Shown piece by piece: positions 1 to 12,700 of a DNA stretch of 64,000 nt. The notes under the pieces were generated by a model, which made no database searches, was not told the origin of the DNA, and worked only from the letters and a program-made list of their open reading frames with translations. This DNA comes from Pohlia nutans (Eukaryota; Streptophyta; Bryopsida; Bryales; Mniaceae). A program made the position numbers and the translations under genes. Where the stretch lies: positions 17,130,113 through 17,194,112 of the forward strand of contig CM040092.1 of assembly GCA_022496805.1 (NCBI GenBank), given 5' to 3'. Within the stretch, counting starts at the first letter, position 1; each line of letters opens with the position of its first letter.

Positions 1-837
1 AATTAATTTTTGTAGTTTTGTGAATTTATATTTGTAGTTTGTAAACATTTTACTCTCGCCTATCCATCATACCAAATTTAATAACTATTTTTTAATACTT
101 TAAACAAAGTTTAATTCTTAGATGTTGACTAGATGAAGATACATAACAATCAATAAGAGTATTCAAAAGTTGCAACTAAAAATTGAAAGAACCAAATCAT
201 TTTTCAATCCTCAACACATATATTGTTTTGTAAAGAACCAATATAAGTATTCTATTATTCTATGTCCAAGGCAATTAATCAATAAAGGTCTTGCATTGAC
301 AAACTAAATGTAAACAATAAAAGTATTACATCCACCCTTTAAAGTGAAAAGCTTTGAGCTTATGGTCATTAGGGTAACTCCACTTGGATACTCGGCTAAT
401 GCACAAATTACTTCTTTCTATTGGTTCTACTATAGATGAACAACCTACAATACTTCATTCAACAAGCAATAGCCATACAGCCCATGCGCATAAAGCAAAA
501 TCATGGCAGGCGCCAACGACTATCATCCAGTTGTGGCTGGCCCTATGGCGGAATTCTCCCGTCGCTCTGGACCACCGCCACAACCAGCTCCACTGGCGTT
601 TCCCCCCCCCCCCCCCCAAAGTTACTCCGCGCGTACCGGTTACTGCACCGGAATTACTGGAGACTGTTTTTCTTACCTAACCCGCTGCTTCGAGGCAACT
701 TCCACATTCAACTACTCCACAATCCAGGGCGCTCCAGGGAGCTCACTTGCACAATACGACGGTGCACAGTTGCTAGGGTTTTAGAATTGTGCATGATTAT
801 TTAATTAGTTGCTTGCAGAATTCGGGTTCTGGTAGGG
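1..837. other. No supported gene; AT-rich flank, then poly-C and proline-rich frames
   Basis: Bases 1-400 are AT-rich with no open frame of note. A C homopolymer at about 601-617 makes overlapping proline-rich frames in all three phases, which look like composition artefacts. This stretch may contain the left part of the PIF/Harbinger element that follows, but I found no inverted repeat matching the right end at 5301-5320. Confidence 0.4.
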
Positions 838-1802
838 ATGGACAAGGAGAGCTACCTTAGGATGCTTCTGGCAAATAGTCCCCCAAATTTGCTTCTCATG
901 TAGAGTTTTCAAGCGTCCGATCCGGTGTTATTTGTTCCGGTTTCTTTCGTTCCGGTTTCTTCTGTGTTGATAGGTCCACCCCCTCCTCCCCCACCACGGC
1001 CTCCAGTTGTTGTGTAGGAACGGCATTGGAGCAATGCAGTTGTTAGGTTTCTATTGCAACAATGTAAAGAACATGTCGAGGCACACAACACCGTGACCAT
1101 GCAACAGTATCAGTGGGCGCGGGTGCACAAGCTTCTTATTGCGCAGTTCCCTTAAGAGTCCGGGCGGAAGGTCAAGTCGTTATCAGACAAGTTGGAGAAG
1201 TTGCAGAGCACATATTCCAAGATAAAGAAATTGCGCAATCAAACGGGTGCAGGTGTGCGGGACGACGGTGCCAAATTTATTTGGTACGATCAGATTGACG
1301 AAATCTTGAGTCTCACAGCGAAGGCCAACGACGTTCTGGGAGCGATGGACCAAGGGGTACCCGTTACCGGCACCGAGACCTCCACCGGTCCGGTGGATGT
1401 CGGTGAGGAGCACGACGGAGACGGTGAGCCCTCTTGGATGCAATCACCGCAGTGTACCGATCCTGTATCATCGAGTGCAGCCGACCAGGAGAACAGTGGA
1501 ACCACCCCACGAACACGCGCAATGAATTTAGTCGGGTGTCGCGGGAAAGGTACTAATACTCTACCAGCTAAACGGGCTACTGAGTTGATAGAAACTTGAT
1601 GGATGCATTAGATAGACTTGCAGATTATAGTGCTGAAATAGAAAGGTTGAGAATTGAAGCGGCGTTGACGATGCATAAAGATAATTTAATTGAATGTCAG
1701 GAGGATAGAAAATTGGAACTTGAATTGTTCCGATTGCAACAGGCTAGTGGCGAGAGGATGGCCGCTATGTTTGCAAAAGTTGTAAAAAACAATTCACAAT
1801 AA
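838..1802 (+). pseudogene. Broken Myb/SANT-like ORF1 of a PIF/Harbinger transposon
   Basis: In PIF/Harbinger elements this accessory protein binds DNA and brings the transposase to the nucleus and the element ends. Reading from ATG 838, the frame carries a proline-rich stretch, then a trihelix/Myb-like domain: a tryptophan helix (RHWSNAVVRFLL, from 1021), the segment KLEKLQSTYSKIKKL, a glycine turn (QTGAG), and a final WYDQIDEIL helix. In-frame stops lie at 901-903, 1015-1017 and 1153-1155. A frameshift near 1596 separates the acidic middle from a charged C-terminal helix (ALDRLADYSAEIERLR to 1802), which resembles the coiled tail of this family. Short introns could explain one of the stops, but the simplest reading is a decayed gene. 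The transposase partner is the convergent minus-strand frame at 5146-3895. Confidence 0.6.
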
Positions 1803-2271
1803 AAATGCTAGTGATAGTTTTAGGGTTATTGAGCTTTGGTTTAGGATAGTTGGAAATTGGAATTTATTACACCAACTTAGTTCTTTTATGTAACCAATCC
1901 ATGCCCCAAACCCCTCTATGTTTCACAGTTCTGCAATGAATAGAGGATGAAACTCCTCTTCTTCTTTACTAGACTGTTTTACTGATAATTTGTCATTTTT
2001 TGAGTTTATTTTCGATGTGAATTTATTGATCTTATGGATGGGTGATTCATCATAATTTCAAGGAGTTTTTATTTGCTTTAGTATGTGTTAGTTGGTTATT
2101 GGAATTTGGTGGAATGATTTGAATGCTATATGGAGAACCCTTTGAATGGTTCAATTCTTTGAATGTGGAATGTGGAAAGGTTAATGGTGGAAGACTATGA
2201 ATGTTGAACTAAATTTTGTATTTCTGTTCATTCCTCAAGACTCACTTGAGTTGCATTATAATGTGTTATCT

Positions 2272-2845
2272 TTAACCCCTAAAGGCCCGCGGTTATTCTC
2301 GTTTTCTACCATCATTTTCACCTCTTTTGTATTCATGTTTTTGTGAATTTTTTTTTCCTCTTCATAGAAAATACAAAATCAAACGTTCACATAAAATTTA
2401 AGAATGTTTTTGACCAATTTAACAAAATATCTCATGTCTTCAAACAAGGAAAAAAAATTCCATAAAGTCTGTAATTTCATCTTTTCACTTCAAACGCTAT
2501 AATTTTGCAATCTACACGCTTAAAATTCTTGATAATTTTACTATGCACTCTCTTGGTAATCTATAACAACATCATACGGCTACAGTTGTAAAATGATAAT
2601 TTATTAGGTTTATTTTAAGCATTGCACCCACTGCCCATTATCTCTAAAAATACCCCTTTTCTTCCAAATCTTCCACTTCAAAAGTCAAAAGTCAAAAGTC
2701 AAAATAAAATCAGATCCCCATTATTGTATTGATATATTGAAGTCACGTAATGTATTTCAATAAATATAATAAAAAATTCACACCGTAGGAAACTACATGA
2801 ACATTGCAATGTCGTAGTTAGGAAACTAGGTCCTTTACGGGTTAA
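2272..2845. repeat. TTAA-flanked MITE, family F (574 bp)
   Basis: It begins TTAACCCCTAAAGGCCC and ends GGTCCTTTACGGGTTAA, so the ends are inverted copies for about 14 bases with TTAA on both sides. No coding capacity is seen. Its right TTAA (2842-2845) is also the left TTAA of the next element. Confidence 0.6.
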
Positions 2846-3386
2846 CCCCTAAGCGCTCAAACAACCATTTTCTGGTCGCTGCATTAATACAACGGGCTAC
2901 TCGAAACCAAAACAGAAATTGAAAAAATAAAAAATATTTTAACATACTACATGAAGTCTACTTTCCAACCCAATTTGAATTATAGTAATCCGAGTTAAAC
3001 TTCACCGGCGATAATTTTTCAAAGTATATCACTTCAACATTGTCTTAGTGTTATAAAATTTTCAATTTGGGGAAAGTAATGATGATCCCTCCATCATATC
3101 GTTTTCTTTTTGGAAGTTTACAATAGATAGCCCAACTTAAACCAATCATACTAAATTTTGAACTCTAAAATTGAAAATTATAATTTATATAAATTTTCAA
3201 AGGTTAATGCTTTTAAATTCATTAATAAATGATCTACAAATATTTTTGGAAGTTTGACCGTACGGATACTTTGTAGAGATGATACTCTACATTTTCTTTA
3301 TTGAACCAAACTTCATCATACATATGGAAGGCACATATTATAACACATTTATGTTTTGTCCAATACTCCAAGGGCTTTTAGGTTAA
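2842..3386. repeat. TTAA-flanked MITE, family A copy 1 (545 bp)
   Basis: The left end TTAACCCCTAAGCGCTCAAA is followed by the motif CATTTTCTGGTCGCTG. The right end is CCAAGGGCTTTTAGGTTAA, where two of the terminal G residues are lost. The body matches copies at 33232, 35339, 40772, 54811 and 60528 along its whole length, in either orientation. Confidence 0.75.
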
Positions 3387-3894
3387 TTTGGGTAGTTTTG
3401 TATGATTAGTACCATTGATCCAAACTTGTCCTAGGTAATAAAAAAAAATGCAATCCTTGTGAAGGTGTGTGGATGTTCATAACACTGGATTTTTTGGGAG
3501 CTCCACAATGTAATGACATTACTCATCACAAAATTAGAGAATTAAAAACTAAATTGCAAAACTGGTGCAAAAAAATGTTTACATATTTTTTGAAATGGGA
3601 TGTATCACGTGTTTTTCACCAACAAAAGAGCACATCAAAATTAATTAAAAATAAAGAAGTAATAGCATGTGGCCATACATAGAATACTTGCCACTCATGT
3701 GGTTACACTGATAAACCTAAGACAGAGAAACATCACTCTGCATTACGCTCAAGCCATGATGAGAATAGAACATTTCTCATCGCCTCCCATGCTACCTTTT
3801 CAGCCACTCCTTCATGGGAAAGTTACATTCTTTCCACATGGAACCCCACATGTGGATCACGATGGAGTCTAATATCTGCAGGAAAAAGGACACG

Positions 3895-5146
3895 CTAATT
3901 GTGAACCTCACAGTAATTGTGAAGAATGCAACATGCTGAGGTAACCAAAACAACCTTCTCAACTGACATATTAAATCCCTTTAGAATGCGCCAACCATTC
4001 TTTAATGCACCGAAGGCCTGCTCGATTACCACTCGTCCACTGTTAACAGAGGAGTCAAACCTGTGCAATCCACATAATGTATGTAGTCAAAGTTTATAAT
4101 GAATATACCTCGAGAAAAAGCATGAATAATTATAAAAAAAATCTAAACTTCAACTTAGCCATACCTGATTTTATCCACCATTGTTGGATCTCCGGGTTTG
4201 AAATTCTTCAGCATGTATGGTCTGCTAGGATAAGCTGTGTCGCCCAGCAGATACGGTCTAATCTCCATTCCAGTCAAACGGATGACTGGCTGTGCTAAAA
4301 TTTGTCTTCTACTCAGCTGCGTAGATAGGGAGGACACCGCAAATTGGCATGCGTTATGGACACCTCCAGGTTGCCCCGCACATATGTTCCAAAACATTCT
4401 ATTTGTATCGCAAACCACTTGCAACACAATGCTATGGAAGTGCTTTCTATTATAAAAAAATTGAGGCATAGGAATGTATCGTCTGGTGGGTCTGAAGCTC
4501 AAAAAAATGTGGGTGCCATCTATTGCACCAACAATGTTTGGTAACCCTGTGATGTCTCTGAATTTTTCTATAATGCCTTGAAGCCATCGCCAGAGGGTGT
4601 GTGGATGAACTGAAAAAATAAACCATCCTCACCAGTCCCTAAAGCACGGCACACAATTACAATATATTTGCGAATAGTGGACTCTCCACATCCATACAAG
4701 TTGTGCATCCTAGCACAACTTACACCGCGAGCTAATCGGAACAAGACAAGCTTCACTTGCTTTCTTACCGGAATAGGGGGCCTAACAAACGTAGCAGCGG
4801 TAGGACATAAAAAAGGTGACAACAAATCATCCAACGCCTCGAACGCTAAAAATTCCATACGATAAGTTTGCCAATACCTCAAATTCAGCATTTGTGGAGA
4901 AGTATGCCACACATCGCCCTCTACAACGTCGTGGTGGATGTACTGGTGAGGCTCTACCCACCACATGCGACGAGGAAACCGCTGCGTCTACACCATCGCA
5001 GCAACAATCGGGAGTAAACGACGCATCGAGTGTCCTCCCGCGATGTCGAATGAAACATTCGGTAGTACACGGCGATGTCTACGACCATGGAAGGTCATGA
5101 GCACAACTAAAAACGCAAACAACACTACAATGGAGTGGTCCGCCAT
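3895..5146 (-). pseudogene. PIF/Harbinger DDE transposase, lightly damaged
   Basis: This is the cut-and-paste transposase of the Harbinger superfamily (DDE_Tnp_4 fold). Start ATG is 5146-5144. The frame includes a helix-turn-helix region (GVSCARMHNLYGCGESTIR), then the catalytic core with first Asp in NIVGAIDGTH, second Asp in LLGDTAYPS and Glu in VVIEQAFGALKNGW. One intron is visible: donor after 4165 (AG|GTATGG), acceptor before 4060 (CACAG|GTTTGA). It joins in phase and the frame ends at 3895. Damage is slight: a TAG at 4990-4988 and a one-base frameshift at about 4570-4585, just before the first catalytic Asp. All three catalytic residues are still encoded, so decay is recent. Expected product is about 380 aa, near the usual size. 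Confidence 0.85.
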
Positions 5147-5320
5147 CGCTTCTCGATACTAACTACAAACGGAATAACTTAAGCAAGGCACAAGATGAAC
5201 CAAGGGGAAGAGAACATAAAATATGTGAACTGCTAGAGCTCAAACAACACTGGAGTGACATGCTGGAGGGCTCTTGGAGCAGCTCGAGTGCGTAGGAAAA
5301 GGGCTAGTGTGAACGGGACC

Positions 5321-6757
5321 AGTAGATAAGGTATGAGTTAAAAAATTTAGGTCCCTGGCGTAGCGTGGCAGGCAGGCAGGCCCAAGTGCATGGGCGCCGG
5401 TGGTTCATGAGACCACCCCTTGTCCTCTCCAATCGCGCCCCACCACCTGTCATAGCAGATGGCGGGTGGCGGGGGTTTATTCTGGCGTGTGCGTGGAGTG
5501 ATAGTATCACCTCTTAAGCAAATGCCAAATATAGATGGATTGCCAAAGTTGTAACTTCATATTTCAAGGTTTGAAGCCAAGGTATGTCATCAATTAGCAC
5601 AGTTCACCATTGATGCTCGTACGCAATGCTTGTCATAAACATTTCTCAAAATTCGATGGTTCAAATCTCTTTGAAGTAACAAAAGTTGGTTGTATGGTTT
5701 TGAAGACTTAATTTTAGATATTTAAGAAATACAATCCGAATTCAGCGGAATCCAATCATAATTCAACACGACATAGATATGTTTGAAGGAATACTAATTT
5801 GGATTGATTTGCTTTTGCTCTGGTCTTTGAAGAAAGAATAATTTTGAATCATAATTTCAATTAAAGTGGGCCTCAATAATATTTGAATCCACAATAAAAA
5901 TCCAAGTAAACAAGAATGAGCATACATAATGTTCTTCAGAGCCTCCCTTGCTCACCTCCGAATCTCACTAAGATTTTGTCAAGAATAGCATCCAAGTGGA
6001 GAATAAGGGATTCCGTAAAAAAACCTTAGGCTTAAGAATGGATGAGCAGAGTTTAGGTGAGCATAGTTTAGGTGAGCATAGTTTAGGTGAGCATAGTTTA
6101 GGTGAGCATAGTTATTTCATTTTAATAATATTATAAGGCCGACGCATGTACAATACCACATGAGCAAATGGGTGTGATCCTTAAAGGGCTTAAGAACCTT
6201 ATGTGAAGAAACAGTCATCAGAAAAGTTGGGCCAGACTATTTTGGTGCCATTTTGACACCAAAGGCCGCATACACGTCATTTTAGTGTCATTTATCCATA
6301 TTAGGTTGGTATGGAGGTTGGCACCGAATTATCTTAATTGCATTTCAAGGCACCATGTTCACATGCCTTTAAGTTCCTGATGGTACTTACATGACTCCTA
6401 TGTGACATGTTAAAAATATTTGAGATAACAAGATGTGAAGCTACCTCTGTGATCTGGATTGAACACTTGTTACATCAAGTAAGGTGCCATAAACACAAAG
6501 AATTCTTTTAAGTTTGTTATCTCACCCTTAGTTCCACATAAAGTCAGTTCAAATTGTAAGCTTGTTGCAGCTTCGACCTGTGCAATTTAACACACACTTC
6601 TTGCAAAATGTGTGGAGTCTTGAGCAAAATAGTAAAGATGGTACAGCTTACACTGAATTGATAGTCTGAAAAATCACAAAAGCCGTGGAAAGGAAAGAGA
6701 AGCAAAGAACCTGGATATAAATGCTTTTGCAAAGGCAGGGAAAAGGAGTATAGTAGA
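5321..6757. other. Intergenic, no supported gene; includes the 3' side of RRP45
   Basis: 5340-5520 is GC-richer (repeated GGCAGGCAGG) without a credible frame. The rest is AT-rich. The last 200 bases before 6758 should be the RRP45 3' untranslated region. Confidence 0.35.
6051..6110. repeat. 15-bp tandem repeat, four exact units
   Basis: The unit gtttaggtgagcata is repeated four times without change, which points to recent slippage. Confidence 0.9.
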
Positions 6758-9700
6758 TCAGATTTGTCTAACGCCTTGTCCACTTTTCCTCTTCTTGGCC
6801 TTTTTTTTACCAGACGAAAGGAAGCTGAGAGGAGTAGTAGTACCCTCAGATGGCTGTGTTTCCAATTGAGCATCATCATCTGCTTCATCATCATCTACGG
6901 CGGCCGCGTTGTTTTCGTTCAAATCTGCCACTCTAGGAAAGATAGGCCCCAGTGGACGAGCTTCTTCCACCTTGAAAGATGAGGCCTGGTTTGCATACAC
7001 CGCAGCTGCTGCTATCTGGCCTGAAATCTGGCGCTGCAGAGGTGCTGACACCACTTTGGACGACATCCGCTGCGATTCCGACACCGCGCCTCCTCTGAGA
7101 ACAGCTTTTGCAGCTTGCTCAAACTCCACAAGCGCACTTGAGTCTGTGCACATAACATTGTTATGAAATACCATAAACTGAGAAAATAAGGTTTTGAAAT
7201 GGGAGTTTGACCAAGGACTTATTTTTCCTAGATAGAGAAGAAGAAATGAGACAAAGTGATTCAAATCTCCTGCTCATCGGTGCTCTAGACTTATCTTAAA
7301 CCGATGATGGGTTGACCCTAAATTGATATATGGGTTGTCCCACCACTCTACACAAAATAGAGCAAACGCAAGTAACCAATTGGTTGACATTAATCTCCAA
7401 AAAATGGTTTAAGGTCAATCTACAACATGGGTTTCCGTGACAATCTATGACACAGTTCTTGGGGGTGTCTCAGTCTATGGTATTTCTACCTTAGGTACAC
7501 ACCAGTGTTGCACTAGTATGGTATCTTACTACAATGAAACCTTGGACAGTGTTTTGTTCTAATTTCCTGTTTGAGGTCCACTACTCATCGTGACTCTAAT
7601 TCATTCAGAACCGTTTTTAATACCAGTACAACATTGGTACAAACAGAGCATGCAGAATATTCGATATCATTGTCAGATCTTAATCGCTTGAGATTAAATA
7701 GACGTGAGGCGAAGGTGAAAAGAAGGTAGGCAAAGGAGTAGGCTGAAGTAGCTCTGAAATGGCACCATGGTAGGCTTCCCAGAAGACACCCCAGCCCAAT
7801 CTATTACTCCCTCTGTCCGGAAATAATTGTCCTAATTTTTGGCATTTTTTTTTCAATATTTGTCCTATGTTTTATACTTCAAACGTGAGCCCTGTCCACT
7901 TCAAACGGGGCGGACAATGAGAGTGACACGTAAACTACATACTTCTATTAAAGATAAACCATATTTTGAGTAATGAGACAACTTTTTTTGGGAAAAAAAA
8001 AAAGCCGTAAGTTAAAACAAGCCAAAAACAGACAGTTATTTCCGGACAGAGGGAGCATTTAATACAGAATAAAAACTGTGCATGCATGCTCACGAAGACA
8101 CAATAATGAAGACAGTTCTGTAGCAGGAATTGCTGTGCTGAATCCCAGCATGGGCCAACCTAGTTGCTTAATGATGTTATGGAAGAAAATTTGAAACAAA
8201 GAATTCGAAATAATATCACAGTACTATAATATAGTGCAAGATGAAGGGGGTTTGAGAGGGCTAACACACCAAAGGGCAAACTCCTGGTGCCAGGCGCTCC
8301 TTTCAGTGGGGTTAGCTTTATGTCCTCACCCCTGAAAACCAAAATGTAGCCCAACAAAGGATTTGGTCAAACCTCAGCACATCACAGTCGGTTGTCAGGA
8401 TTGGAAAAAAATAATTATAAAAGGAGAAGCCCAAATTTTTAAGAAATTATTATTTCAATTATTTTTTATTTTGTATGGTGAAGAGGATCTTAGAGAATAT
8501 CCACATAATTTGGCATTTGTTGAAAAGAAACCTTTTATTCAGCATGACCTGCTAACCCGGATGGCACCTGTCAAAATCAGAACATAAGCTCCGTCGAACA
8601 TAATTTTATTGAGAACATCTCACTCTGAAGGACATTAGAAACTAATGTTATGCTGGTAGAGAAAGGCCAGCTAGCTAGTCAACTCCAATCTCAAACTCCG
8701 TCGGTAATAGAGTTATCCGCAAAGTCCTTCAAAGTTTGAAGAAGATACCTAGAATTTTGCTATTATATAATTTTATTTGGTTACTCCAAATAGTTAAAAG
8801 GTATGAAAGAGCTTGGTGGTCTACAATTAGTGTAAGAGCTTGGTGGTCTTCAAAGTCATGTGAAACTTTTTTGGGCACCAAAAGAGGAGCTCAAAAAAGT
8901 TTCATATGACTTTGAAGACCACCAAGCTCTTACACACCTAATAATTGTAGACCACCAAGCTCTTCCATACTTTTTAACTATTTAGAGAGACCAGATAAGA
9001 CTATACTAAAACAAAATTCTAGGTATCTCTTTCAAAGTTTGAAGGACTTTGCGGATAACTCTAATAAATAACCATAACCCCTAAAGGACCAAGAAGCCTA
9101 AATTGGACCTCATGTTTATATTATACATATAAGTTTTGAGTAGGTACTACGTGGACTTCCTTTTGTACAAATTTATTTGGTATTTGACCAACACATGCAA
9201 TGTTGTTCACAGATTCATGTGATATAAAAATTTGGTCCCATTTGAATTATAGTGATCAATTGAATTTGTCATTTTAAACCCATGAATCCTTGATCCTTTA
9301 GGGGATAAGTAATGGAAGAGGAGGATGCTGAATGTGACATCCTTGCATGTCAGATAACAAGAGAAATAACAGTAGTTGTTGGAGTGATCATATTAAACCC
9401 TAAAGGACAATGAATTGGGCCTCATGTTCTTTTTAACAGTTTTGAGTAGGTCCTATGTAGACTTCTTTTTGTTCAAATTTATTTGATTTTTAACCAAAAC
9501 ATGCAATATTCTTCACTAATTCTGATGATATAAACGTTGGTCCCATCTGAATTATATTTTTCACAATATAATCGATTGGAAGAAGGGCAGTTATTACCAC
9601 GCAGAGTCCCCTCCAGCAAAATAATCCCTTCGAGATGGCTTTGCAACTTGCACATCAGTCTGCTTGGACTCCATAGGATTTGAATCCGCAGGGCGTTCTT

Positions 9701-12700
9701 CCTTGATGCCTGCTTCCATTTCTTCTGCCTCTGGGGCCTCTTCCATCTCCACTTCCTTTTCCATGATGGAGTTTGGCACAGAGGAAGCTGTATCCAAGTT
9801 GCGATGACGCCGTATTTTTCGCTGTGCTCGTTCTATTTCATGGACTTCAACCTGTGGGAATCAAACAAGTGTATTAACCCCTAAACGTACCAATCCTTTG
9901 AACACAAGTAGATGCTAGCCTCAAAAATAGATATTAGCATGACTCAGATGTACATTAGGTGTACATGAGAGGATCATTGCATGCATGAAATCTACCCAAC
10001 AAATTTGACATACTTATTTGGAGGCCTCTCCAATATTATCAACATCTCCCCATCACAAGAGATTTACTCTAATTGGTAGAGAAATTAATAGGCTTGCAAA
10101 GGTGACTTGGATGAAAGTCATCTGAGATTGTATGAGAAAGTTACAAGGCTTTGAATCCGTTCGTGATCCAATTTCTGGACGTTGGGACGTTTAGGGGTTA
10201 AAGTGAGAGTGTAACTTGCCACCCAACCATACAATAGAGATCTTGAAGAGATATGGTCAAGCTACTTAACCCCTAATTTATCCAAAAACCAGGTTTTTGT
10301 TCTAGTTTTTGTTCTAGTTTTCGTTTAGACCAGTCTGGTTTCTTGAAAAATTAGGGGTTGATATATCACCTAGATGTATTTCTACATAGCATAGAATCAC
10401 TACACAAAAATTGTGATTTAGTGTCCGGGATACTATTTCTCAATACAAACACTATTTGACTTTTTGGAGATATAGTGTCCATTTACTGTAAAATTTAAAA
10501 CTTCAAGTAAACCTTCTGGATGTAGTGTTCCAATGACAAATGGCAACTTTATAATAAACATCTCATGTCACTCTCATCACGTAGAAGGAACATGGCCCTC
10601 TCAGTGGAAGTGAGAATGACAAGTGGTAAACTCCTATGTTCTGTAGGGACACTATTTCTCCTCATCTTTGAACGAATTGTGGTAAAAGACATCAATTCTC
10701 ATTGGACACTAAATCACAATTTTAGTGTAGTAAAACCCATTAGAGATAACACAATTTTTGCGTTATCTTGTTTATTCATAACACATTCTAAGTGACATTT
10801 TTGTGTTATCTCTAATGAGATTTTTACTATACTACTTTTTGCTAATAGTGCATGTGGTACTAATTCCAAAGGCCAAAATTTACACCCAATCATTTGCTTA
10901 CACTGGGAACAAGAACCCATTGCACATTGACACACAATACAAAGCCCAACTATACAAGGACACATCAGAGGAGCACACACTAAAAACCCACACGCACTAT
11001 TAGCAAAAAGTAGTGTAGGGTGAATATGTAGCGACTCACGAGGCTTATTAAATACTTACTACTGTTGTAGCCTTTAGGTCTTTTGGCTATTGTAGTCCGA
11101 TGACCTTGGTTAATTAAAGTACCCTAAAGTAACTCAATTCCAACACAACCTAGTAACATCAACTTCTGTTCTATGTTTTCCCATGAGCTAGGCTCAAAAA
11201 CATTTACTAATCAAATTTATAGAATCCGCTACCCAGATCTTTGCAACATCCGCAGTTGCTATTTGATCGATAGCTTTGTTGAAAAGTTAAGAGAGATAGG
11301 TGAAAAAAGTTCATAGTCATGTTTTGAGGGTTGATTTTCAAAAACCTAATTACAATTTAGAAACAACTATTTTCAAAAAATTGAGTGGCGACACTATAAG
11401 ATTGAATTATCTATAGTACAACTTTTTTCAAATTTCTTTTATAAAGGTGATGTGTTCATTTGCAAAAGACAGACAAACTAACTTGGGAATGATACTAAGT
11501 TTTTGTGACATACCGCTTTTTTCAGAGTTTCAGTGATCGATTGTGCTTTCGCTGCTGCAATGCGGAGACATCTCATAATTTCACTCGAAGATACACCCAC
11601 ACCTCCTCCTTTCTGAACTGCACAAACATCACCCTGAGCATTGATTGTTATTGTTATCCTGCCACCCATAACCTCCTCTTCTTTCAGATTTGGATCCACC
11701 ACCTGCACCATTCAACACATATACATATATCAGATCTACATAACGCAATATGCAAAAACCTCAGTCCTTGTACAGTATCCTTCAATAAAGATACGTACAG
11801 TAGGCTGAAGAGTGAAATGCTACGATTTTCAAAATGGGATTTCATGCACAAAAATGGTCAAAAAAGATAATTTTTTATCAAAACTCAATTGTGTGTATTA
11901 TGCATCTTGTGTACTATAACATGATTAAATATTCTAATTTATCGAGTTTTAATGACAATTCTTTACAAAAACCAAACTTATGTATCTTTATTGAAGGGTA
12001 CTGTAAAATACCAGCATATTTGCAAGAAAGTACAATAGCAGTCTAGAAGAACCTATACGATGAAAATCTTGAAAAGAAAAGAGCAGGTTGCTCTTTAACA
12101 CGGACATCTGTTCAAGTTTTAATGGTAAATATATCTACCAACAAAAGTGCGTTGCTTACTTGAAAGTTTCCATTGCCAAAGAACGCAAACGTCACAGCGA
12201 TGGGAAGGTGGTGAATGATTAAACCCACAGGCTCCCGAACCTGACATCATCAACAATCTTGAATCAGCACTCCACACTTTCTCACTATTAACCCCTAAAG
12301 GACCAAGGATTCATGGTTTTGAAATGACAAGTTTGATCGATCATATTCTAAAAAATGGTAACAAATTTCATATCATCGAAGAACATTGTATGTGTTGGTC
12401 AAAAAACAAATAAATTTGAACAAAAGGAACTCCACATAGGATGTACTGAAAAAAACATGAGGTCCAATTTGGGCTTCTTGGTCCTTTAGGGGCTAACGTC
12501 TACGATTAAACATGAACCCTAAACTCTAAAACCTTAAGACAACTGGATAGAGTAAACCGATAACACACAAAGCTTATTCTTAACCTGGTTCTAAAATGAC
12601 CAGCTTGATTGCGAAAAATATGATTCAAATTTGATACCAGTGAAGAACATTGCATGTGTTAGTGAGAAAACATATAAATAAAAATTGAACAAAGAAAGCC

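Larger units (their letters stand above)
838..5320. mobile_element. PIF/Harbinger DNA transposon, damaged, left end not located
   Basis: The element holds a plus-strand Myb-like ORF1 and a minus-strand DDE transposase that converge, which is common in this superfamily. The likely right end is 5301-5320, gggctagtgtgaacgggacc. Read inward it begins GGTCCCGTTCACACTA, close to the ends of the short TAA-flanked element at 36523-36907. No left inverted repeat was found, and the flank at 5321 is not TAA or TTA, so the exact borders are uncertain. Two TTAA-flanked MITEs (2272-2845 and 2842-3386) sit between the two genes, so they either belong to the interior or landed later. Confidence 0.6.

Noticed and set aside
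384..804. Overlapping proline-rich frames
   Set aside because: They arise from a C homopolymer read in all phases and show no domain or splice logic.
6544..6894. Minus-strand 116-codon frame
   Set aside because: It overlaps the last RRP45 exon in another phase and its 3' untranslated region.
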